Shown here: positions 56,748 through 64,000 of the stretch, in pieces
How positions within the stretch are numbered: the stretch's first letter is position 1
Layout of the letters: each line of letters opens with the position of its first letter
Origin: Paraburkholderia phytofirmans OLGA172
Lineage (GTDB): Bacteria; Pseudomonadota; Gammaproteobacteria; Burkholderiales; Burkholderiaceae
Length of the DNA stretch: 64,000 nucleotides
Assembly (NCBI RefSeq): GCF_001634365.1
Contig: NZ_CP014579.1
Coordinates: 496,001-560,000 of the forward strand
Reading direction: 5' to 3'
Program-made: the position numbers and the translations under genes
The notes under the pieces: generated by a model
The model's database searches: none
Seen by the model: only the letters and a program-made list of their open reading frames with translations
Told to the model about the DNA's origin: nothing

Positions 56748-59571
56748 TCAACTCCCATCACCATGAGGACGCCCACGAACCGTAGGAAGATCACCAGGGT
56801 TCCGAATTCCAATATGCTTTTCGTCCCCGTCTTCCGTAACTATTCCACGATCACTCAGTTGATTGTTGCACGGGTCTTGCTTATGGACATGAGCATTATT
56901 GCCCGACTTGTATCCGCTTGGATTCTGATTGCCGTAGCGATGAATCCTGACCTCCGAACCATCTGCATGATTCCAATTGGCGTTCTTCCCGTTATCTTTT
57001 GTTAGGGTAAAACTGTCTTTTGCGAGCGTTTTTTCGATACGAGCGACGCTCATGCCTTTTAGCTGCTGTAGAGCCTTTGCGGCCGATGTACACGTTAGCC
57101 CCAGCGGATCAATCCACTGTACCGGGTTGGGCGCATATTGATAGACGTTGATGCCACCGGCCAGTCCAATCGGATCCTTGCTGATGAACCGGCCTGTCTG
57201 CGGATCATAATACCGATGCCGGTTATAGTGCAGACCGGTTTCCTCATCATAATACTGCCCCTGGAAACGCAGCGCGTTAGTGACCTCTGCCGGGTCCGGC
57301 TTCTCCTTCCAGGTGTCTTTCCAGCCACCCCACGCTTTGTAGCGTGCCAGCCATACCACCTTGCCCGATTCATCCACGAGTTCCTGTGGCGTGCCCAGGT
57401 GGTCATTCTGATAGAACAGTGTGGCGTGGCGCGTCGTCGCCGGCATCTGCACAAAGCGCCCATCGGTGCCGGTCGCCAGGTGCGCCGCCTCGACCAGCGT
57501 TTCATCCAGCCGCGCGAGCGGCACGGACGAACCCGGTTCATGCAGATAGTCGTAACGGACCCGGTTCAGTTCGGCCAGCACGTTACCGATGCACTTGGGC
57601 AGTGACTGCTTCCACTCGTACAGTTTCTTCGCGTCCTCGGAACCGCGCCTGTTGTGGCGCAGCGGCGGGTATTGCTCGTCCGGATGCGCGCGCAGCCAGG
57701 CCGCATCTTCTGCCGCCTCGCGTGCAAACCGTTCCGCCTTTTCCTGTGGCGTCTCCACGACCGGCGGCGGCGTCATCTTCTCCGGGTCCACCGGATTGCC
57801 CGCCGGATCGAACGCGAAAATTTCCGTCAGGTCCGGGGTGACGGCCTTCAGCAGTCGCCCGACCGGATCATAGGTGTAGTCGGTCACGCCGCGCGTGCGG
57901 TCCTCGATGCGCGTGAGGTGTCCTGCCGGGCCGTACTGCAAACGCCGTTGCGCGATGCGCTCGTGCGGACTGGCCGCGCTCGCGGGCCTTACCGCGAACC
58001 GCGCCAGCCGTCCGGCCGGATCGTATTCGCGCTGCTGGCTGAATGCCCTGTGCGTGCGTCCGGTTTCGCGGTGCAGCCGGTCCCGCTCGAAGTCGACCAG
58101 CGGCTGGCCATCGACCAGCACGCCATGCACATGCCCCGAGCCGTAACGCAGCCAGTCGACGGTGCGCGTGCTGGGCAGGATGGTTCTGGTGCGGTTGCCG
58201 AGCGCGTCATATTCGTGACGCGTGACCGTCACGTATTCAGTGCCGGTGGTGGGATGCTGATGCTGTTCTTCCGCGATCAGGTTGCCTGCCTCGTCGTAGT
58301 GCAGTTGCACCCGGCTGGATTCGCTCTGCGCGGTTACGAGCCGCCCGCGTGCGTCGTAGTAGAACTGTTCGCTATGGGTTCCTGTTCCGGGTGCTCGGAT
58401 GTTGCGCCTCGCGAGGCGCCCGAGCGGGTCGCGCACGAACCCGGTTTCCACGTCCCCCTCGCGCAAGCCCACAAGCTGTCCCGCCTCGTCGTAGGCATAG
58501 TGGGTGGTGCGACCGTCGAAGTCCTGCTGTTCGACCAGTTGGCCGAGGGCGTCGTAACGGAATCGCGTCACCTCGTCGTTTTCGTTGCGCAACCACTCGA
58601 GCCGCCATTGCGCATCGTAAAAGCAGGCGATGTGACCACCGATACGGGCCGGCCCAGCGTGTCATACGCGGTCTGCGTGACATCGCCATTGGCTGCCGTG
58701 ACCGTGACCGGCAAACCCCGCGCGTTGTATCCGGTGCGTGTCGTATTGCCCAGTGCATCCGTTGCGGCGACCAGGCGCCCGCTCGCGTCGTAGGCGAAGC
58801 GCTGCATCTGCCCCAAGGCGTCGCGGGTGCCAATCAGGTTGTTGTTTTCGTCCCAGTCGAAGCGCTCACTGGTACAGTCCGCGTACTCGACCAGCACGAT
58901 GCGGTTATGCGCGTCATAACGGTGGAACGTGGCGTTGCCGGCGGCGTCCGTGACCTTGGTGTACCAGTGTTTGCGGTGATACTCGAAGCGCGTGTCCTCG
59001 TACACATCGCGCGCCCCTTTACCCAGCCAGGTGCGCACGCATTGCGCATCGGCCGGGGCGGGCAGATCCGCCTGCCTGCCGGTCCAGTCCCATTCCAGGT
59101 TGAAGGTGCCGCCATTGAAATCGGTGTAGCGCACCAGGAGATGCTGCTGGTACGCAAACTGGCGCTGGTGGCCCAGCATGTCCTGATGTTCGAGCAGGTC
59201 GCCCTCGGGGCTGTACGTGTAGGTCGCCAGCGTTTCCGTGTGACGGCTTCCGGCATGGACGCGATGGATCGACCCGACACGCCCACCCACGTACGCCAGG
59301 CGGATCGTGTTATCTGCGCGATCGCTGATCGTGACCAGTTCGCCCGCATCGTTGTAGTCGAGCGTCAGACCGAGACCGTCGCGTGAGGTGCGCGTAGTCA
59401 GGCGGTAACGCTCCCGCATTGCCGTGCCGTGCCGCTCATAGTCCTCACGCGAGCCGTCCAGCCAGGTCAGCTGGATGCGCCGCGCGTCGGGGCGGCTGAC
59501 GCTCAGTTGCTCGGTCGGCACGTCAACGGATTCGCCCACCTCGACCGGCGGCAGCGGCACGGCCCGGTTAT
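56748..59571 (-). pseudogene. rhs: RHS-repeat polymorphic toxin gene, 5'-truncated and frameshifted
   Basis: YD/RHS repeats fill most of the length (YDALGQLVEQQDFDGRTTHY, YDEAGNLIAEEQ and many more), closing with the core boundary GRFISKDPIGLAGGINVYQYAPNP...IDPLGL and a 115-residue tip (TLTKDNGKNANWNHADGSEVRIHRYGN ... HVHKQDP). A frameshift near 58645 splits it: one frame ends at 58568, the other resumes as FYDAQWRLEWLRNENDE. Its 5' end is fused to a cut vgrG at about 59571. The tip may be a nuclease, by its charged His pattern only. Confidence 0.88.
57097..57248 (-). repeat. RHS core direct repeat, resident copy
   Basis: Partner of 56147-56298, within the end of the resident rhs core (DEETGLHYNRHRYYDP to IDPLGL). 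Confidence 0.85.
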
Positions 59572-60828
59572 CGGCACCGACTCGCCGCCAGCCGGCCATT
59601 CGTCATAGTCGAAATCGAACCGCACCGTGTAGTGACCAGCGCGCGTCAGGTGCGCCTCCGCATCGTTGTCCGGTGACGTGACGCGTGCCGAAAGCGTGCC
59701 GGCGATTTTCGGCCAGTTGTCTTCTTCGAGCTTCAGGCGGAACGGACGCTCCGAAGGGATCGAGCGGAACGAGTTGATATAGGATTGGTTGCGTGCGGCT
59801 CGATGCACGACTTCAATGATGACCTGGCCGTGCGGCGCGTCTGGTAGCGGTTCATCCATCTTCAGCATGAGGCCGGGGCACAGGTCATGAACGGTGCTCC
59901 TGCCGTCGTAGACGATCTGCCACGCCACCGCGGCCTCGTGTCTCAGGCGTGCTTCCCATGCAGCCTCCTGGGCATTCAGGTGGTGCGTACCAAATACGTA
60001 CGTCTGCCCCCAGGTGGTTTTGTCGTCACGCGTGACATTGGCCCGAGCGTCGAAACGCTCCCATGCATCGTCCGGGTTGTAGTCCGCCACGCGCACCGAT
60101 TCGGGAATGGTCTCGCTATGCGTCTGCAACGCAATCACGGCTTCATGACCCGACTCAAGACCTGAGGTCTCGCGATAGGGGATGACCACGTGAGGCCGGT
60201 ACGTATAGCCGTCCACGTCGTCGGCGAAATGCACCTCATCGCCGATCTTGCCGGGACGGATAAAGCAGTAAAGGCCTGTCTGACGCATCAGCAGGTAAAT
60301 ATAGTCCCAGTCAGACATCTGGTATTGCATACGGAATGCGAGCTTGGGAAACGCGCGCCGCAGCTTGAAACTGAACTGGTGCGTGCTGAAATCGTGACGG
60401 CGCAGGATATCCGCGATGATGTCCGGAACCGATTTGTTCTGGTAAATGCGTGTGGCGCGCGTGAGGCGTAGGCGGGCAATATGCGCCTCGACCACGATCC
60501 GGTATGCGCAGAAGTCACGCGTCCTGCGCGTACGGACCACCTGCGTGATACAGCCGTTGAAGGTCCGGGTCCCGCCGCCGTCGGGCGGCGGATCGATGGT
60601 GAATGTCGCATCGCGGCTTAGGTAGTCGACACGATTCAGGTCGACATTGGCCGTCAGTTCCAGCGTGATCTTGTAGGGCTCGCCCAGCCGTTCAACCGCT
60701 TCGACCGATACGATTGACAAGCTATCGGTCGAAGGCGCTTGCCTGACTTCCAGGTGATATGACTGGCATCCGGTGGTCCATCGCGCCGTTGCGCCCCTGG
60801 CCTGTCCTCTGCTGACTCCATCCGTCAT
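59572..60828 (-). pseudogene. vgrG: VgrG, C-terminally truncated by fusion to rhs
   Basis: From ATG 60828 (GGAGG seven bases upstream) the frame gives about 419 residues of the gp27-like half of VgrG: YHLEVRQAPSTDSLSIVSVEAV, QVVRTRRTRDFCAYRIVVEAH, SDWDYIYLLMRQTGLYCFIRPG, up to RFDFDYDEWPAGGESVP. There the gp5 spike and everything after it are missing, and rhs sequence follows in another frame, stopping at 59503. It cannot form a spike. A deletion that removed the vgrG 3' part and the rhs 5' part is the likely cause. Confidence 0.88.
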
Positions 60829-61013
60829 CCGCTCGCCTCCGTCCGTGCGCAGTGCATAAGATCTTGCGCATGGACTATCGGATGAACTCGAAAAAAAATC
60901 TATAGGATATCTACGTGAATTTCGCAAACACTTGTCGTGTCACGGGGCGCAATTGCATGAAACGTTACAGATGGTGACGGGATCGTTGCAAACCCGGTCG
61001 GCTGAAGGCGCGA

Positions 61014-61265
61014 TTACTCCAGCTTTTGACCGTGGAAAGAGGCGATGCGTGATGAGGCGAGCTTCTGACGCAACATCTTCGCGGCCTGAACCAAATTCGT
61101 CAGTGCCGGAATCACCTCCTCCCATGTACGCGGTTTCAGGCCGCAAGCCACTCGAGTACGGCGTTCAGGTCGGTTTTCCAGATGTTGCGCCCGTTGATTA
61201 CGCCGGGCGACAACACCTTATCGGCCAACAGGTGCGCAACGGACGCCAGCTTGCGCAAAAGAAGT
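61014..61265 (-). pseudogene. Remnant of a MetE-like methionine synthase gene
   Basis: Minus-strand frame ending at 61136 reads [20 protein letters not shown], the strongly conserved stretch of cobalamin-independent methionine synthase ([14 protein letters not shown] type). A second frame continues [26 protein letters not shown] to a stop at 61014. The pieces are out of frame with each other and the catalytic end is missing. Assignment rests on the one clear motif. Confidence 0.5.
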
Positions 61266-61494
61266 CGTCCGGGGCGCCCTCAAGAATGGCGGAGTTTGGC
61301 CGACAATGCGTACAGAGGCTTTGCAAAAGAAAATCTTGCGAGTTCGCGACACCTCGGCGACGCAATGGGTCAGAAAAAATCCCGAAATGTGTGATAAAAC
61401 TATGGTAGTTCGAAAAAAGGCCTGACTGAACATGCCATCGGATTGTGATCGCGAATAAGAATTTAACTGGGCGTCGTTCCGCTACGGAGGCGTT

Positions 61495-62289
61495 GTGATT
61501 CGAAACTGGCTTGGCGGGGTGTTGGTTGCAGTGTGTTTCGTCAGTAACGCCTTTGCGGACGGACCGGATTGTTCCCGGCCGTTTACGCTTGGATTGCACG
61601 ACCACGGCCTGCTCTATTCACTCGATACCGATAGTGGTATCGACAAAGACTTTGCAGATGAGTTGATCCGGCGTAGCGGTTGCCAGATCAAGGTCAGTCT
61701 GATGTCACGCGCACGTATCTGGAAACTGATCGAGTCGGGCGCACTCGACTTCAGTCTTTCTGGCATTGCAAATGACGAACGCAATCAATATGCTTCGTTT
61801 GCGTGGTACTTCAGTAATAAATACTATCTGCTCGTGCGGAAAGACGCCGGCATCCATAACGTCGCGGACTTCGAACACAATGAACGCGCCCAGCTCGGCG
61901 TGATCCGCAGTTTTCGCTACAGTGCATCGGCCAACGAACTGGTCGACAGACTGACGTCGGAAAACCGGGTCAGCCTGGCGGGCGGGCTCGAGCCTCTCTA
62001 CCAGGCGCTGATTCTTCGACAGATCCAGGGCATGATTATCGAGCCCTTCGATTACCCCGCGCTGGACGAGAAAAAGATACGCGACGTGACGACGATCGTT
62101 GAGTTCAACGATCCTTCGGTGCCGCACGGTCTGATCATGTCGAAGAAAGCACTCTCGGCCGCCGAACAGGAGAAGTGGCGGGCGCTCGTGGATGAAATGC
62201 GTGCCGACGGAACGGTGCGCCGTATCTTCGAAAAGTACTTCAGGCCGGACCTGGCCGATGCCATGGTCAACTTCAAGGCGTCACCGTGA
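61495..62289 (+). CDS. Family-3 periplasmic solute-binding protein coupled to a diguanylate cyclase
   Basis: 264 residues from GTG 61495 with GGAGG upstream. Signal peptide ends SNAFA before DGPDC. Type II binding fold of the amino-acid-binding (SBP_bac_3) family: GIDKDFADELIRRSGCQIKV, SGALDFSLSGIANDERNQYASF. Its stop overlaps the start of the cyclase gene (GTGA), so the two are translated together; it probably passes a ligand signal to that protein instead of to a transporter. Confidence 0.88.
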   Translation: MIRNWLGGVLVAVCFVSNAFADGPDCSRPFTLGLHDHGLLYSLDTDSGIDKDFADELIRRSGCQIKVSLMSRARIWKLIESGALDFSLSGIANDERNQYASFAWYFSNKYYLLVRKDAGIHNVADFEHNERAQLGVIRSFRYSASANELVDRLTSENRVSLAGGLEPLYQALILRQIQGMIIEPFDYPALDEKKIRDVTTIVEFNDPSVPHGLIMSKKALSAAEQEKWRALVDEMRADGTVRRIFEKYFRPDLADAMVNFKASP

Positions 62290-64000
62290 TCCGGGTACGC
62301 TCGGTTCTACTGCCGTTGCTGGTTTTATCCGCATCGCTCTGCGTGACCTGGGTCGTGTGGAATCACGAACGGCAAGCGACTCGCAAAGAGCTTCGCACCC
62401 AGTTTGATTACACCATGAGCGATGCGGTAGGCCGCATCGAACAGCGCATGGCGACTTACGAGCTGATGTTGCGAGGCGTGCAGAGCCTGTTTGCCGCGAA
62501 CGGAACGATCGATCGCGACAGGTTCCGGCGCTATGTGAGCGCACTCAATCTCGACGCGAACTTTTCCGGCGTCCACGGCGTCGGCGTGATCGAATGGGTG
62601 CCCGCGGCGCGTAAAGCGGCTCATATAGCGGACATGCGCCAGGGCGGCATTCCAGACTACACGATTCATCCCGACGGGCGGCGCGAGGATTATGCCCCGA
62701 TCATTCAGCGCGAACCCTTTATTGGCCTCGCACGCGGCCCGTCCGGCTTTGACACCTGGGACGAGCCGGTGCGGCGGGCTGCGCTGGAGAAGGCCCGGGA
62801 TTCCGGCATGGCGGCGATCTCGGGAAAGGTGCGCCTTGCGATCGATATGGACGCAGACCCCCAGCCGGCTTTCATCATGTACCTTCCGGTCTATGCTTCC
62901 GGCAAGGCACAGGACAACCTCGTGCAGCGTCGGGCGAACATCATTGGTTGGGTCTATGCATCGTTCCGCATGCGCGATGTGATGGCCAGTCTCTACGGTG
63001 AGCAGCCACCCGGCGTCTCGCTGGCCATTTACGATGGCGTAGAACCATCGGAGGCAGCACTGCTGAATCGCACTTCGGATGCAAACAGCCAGCGTGCGCC
63101 CGCGCTCATCTCCGCAAACGAATATCTGGTTGTGGACGGGCACGACTGGACGCTGTCGATGAGCGCCTCCGACGCGTTCCGATCCCGCTTGGGACGTAAT
63201 GCGGAGATGTTGATTGCGGGCACGGGCAGCGGGTTGAGTCTCCTGCTGGCGCTTCTGGCCTGGCTCGTGATGACGGGGCGGGAGCGTGCCATGCGACTCG
63301 CCTCGGCGATGACCCGGGAGTTGCGCGAGAACGAAGAAAAATTTCGCGCCATTGCCGACTGCACGGTGAACCTGGAGATCTGGTGGGGACGGGACGGCAA
63401 ACCTCGCTGGATCAACCCGTCGGTTGAATACTACACGGGCTACACCGTCGCCGAATGTATGGCGATGCCCGATTTCACCCTCAAGCTAATCCATCCGGAG
63501 GACATTTCGCGCGTTGCGCCGGAATTTCAAAAAGGACTTCAGGGTTCTCGCGGCGAGGATCTTGAGTTTCGTTGCGTGCGCAAGGATGGATCGCTCCTCT
63601 GGCTGTCGGTTTCCTGGGTTCCGATTAGCAATCAGAGAGGAGACTTCATTGGTTTTCGTACAAGCGGGCGCGATATTACGGAGCGTAAGAAGTCGGAGGA
63701 GAAAATCCGCGAACTTGCCTTCTACGACACGCTGACCCGCCTGCCCAATCGCGCGCTCCTTCTGGATCGGCTGAGGCAGTCAATGGTGGCCAGCCGGCAG
63801 AACAAGGCTTGCGGCGCCCTGATGTTCATCGATCTCGACCACTTTAAAACGCTGAACGATACGCTTGGGCACGACAAAGGCGATCTGCTCCTGCGACAGG
63901 TCGCATATCGCCTGTCGAGTAGTGTCAATGAGGGCGACACGGTTGCCCGGGTCGGCGGTGACGAGTTCGTTGTGCTGCTCGGCAACCTGAGTCTGGACAA
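62286..64000 (+). CDS. CHASE-PAS-GGDEF sensor diguanylate cyclase (cut by window end)
   Basis: 571 codons from GTG 62286 to the edge, no stop reached. N-terminal helix (VLLPLLVLSASLCVTWVVW), periplasmic CHASE domain (SLFAANGTIDRDRFRRYVSAL, EDYAPIIQREPF), second helix near residue 330, a PAS domain (FRAIADCTVNLEIWW ... GRDITERKKSEEK) and a GGDEF domain with DTLTRLPNRALLLDRL, DLDHFKTLND and the active VGGDEFVV. It makes c-di-GMP in response to an outside signal. An EAL domain might follow beyond the window. Confidence 0.93.
   Translation, partial: MIRVRSVLLPLLVLSASLCVTWVVWNHERQATRKELRTQFDYTMSDAVGRIEQRMATYELMLRGVQSLFAANGTIDRDRFRRYVSALNLDANFSGVHGVGVIEWVPAARKAAHIADMRQGGIPDYTIHPDGRREDYAPIIQREPFIGLARGPSGFDTWDEPVRRAALEKARDSGMAAISGKVRLAIDMDADPQPAFIMYLPVYASGKAQDNLVQRRANIIGWVYASFRMRDVMASLYGEQPPGVSLAIYDGVEPSEAALLNRTSDANSQRAPALISANEYLVVDGHDWTLSMSASDAFRSRLGRNAEMLIAGTGSGLSLLLALLAWLVMTGRERAMRLASAMTRELRENEEKFRAIADCTVNLEIWWGRDGKPRWINPSVEYYTGYTVAECMAMPDFTLKLIHPEDISRVAPEFQKGLQGSRGEDLEFRCVRKDGSLLWLSVSWVPISNQRGDFIGFRTSGRDITERKKSEEKIRELAFYDTLTRLPNRALLLDRLRQSMVASRQNKACGALMFIDLDHFKTLNDTLGHDKGDLLLRQVAYRLSSSVNEGDTVARVGGDEFVVLLGNLSLD

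Overview
The window looks like a chromosomal segment of a high-GC betaproteobacterium of the family Burkholderiaceae, most like Paraburkholderia. The signs are the rRNA operon with tRNA-Ile and tRNA-Ala in the spacer, two OpcP-type porins, a DUF4148 protein, a monomeric NADP isocitrate dehydrogenase, a glucarate (GudP/GudD) pair and several orphan VgrG/RHS islands.

Layout. 1-4070: 3' end of 16S rRNA, tRNA-Ile, tRNA-Ala, 23S, 5S and a terminator. 4159-7048 and 14059-16948: two inverted, apparently identical 2890-bp copies of an IS3-family element that carries an IS110-family element inside its orfA/orfB frameshift site. Between them lie a LysE exporter, a cold-shock protein, an acyl-CoA synthetase divergent from a Crp-like regulator, and a porin. 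13897-20902: a type VI secretion effector operon read leftward, vgrG then an M23-peptidase-like effector, cut by IS copy 2, with the tail of a Tle3-like lipase on the far side. 21137-22969: a KaiC-like ATPase with a single-domain response regulator. 23309-25344: a squalene/phytoene synthase family enzyme and two small exported proteins.

25529-35292 is a sensory and uptake region: an SsuABC-like transporter (permease, ATPase, binding protein), then a response regulator, a histidine kinase, a second very similar binding protein, a second kinase, a second regulator and a porin. The duplicated parts suggest that the binding proteins both feed the transporter and inform the kinases about one kind of anionic or organic substrate. 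36153-42142 holds a degenerate EAL protein, a membrane methyltransferase-like protein, an SSSG-repeat lipoprotein, an iron-type alcohol dehydrogenase and an IclR regulator without its DNA-binding half. 42420-52682 holds icd, gudP-gudD, a DHA2 drug exporter and an NRAMP-related transporter preceded by small leader reading frames.

53701-61265 is a decayed accessory island: an internally deleted OprB porin, a PAAR protein with a small partner, an RHS polymorphic toxin locus with an active-looking tip plus immunity gene and a second, displaced tip plus immunity gene, a truncated vgrG joined out of frame to rhs, and a methionine-synthase remnant. From 61495 to the window end a periplasmic binding protein overlaps a CHASE-PAS-GGDEF diguanylate cyclase that runs off the edge.

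The most interesting system is the RHS tip/immunity array with 152-bp direct repeats in the conserved core, followed by the IS110-in-IS3 nested element with a candidate bridge RNA, and the duplicated kinase/binding-protein cluster.
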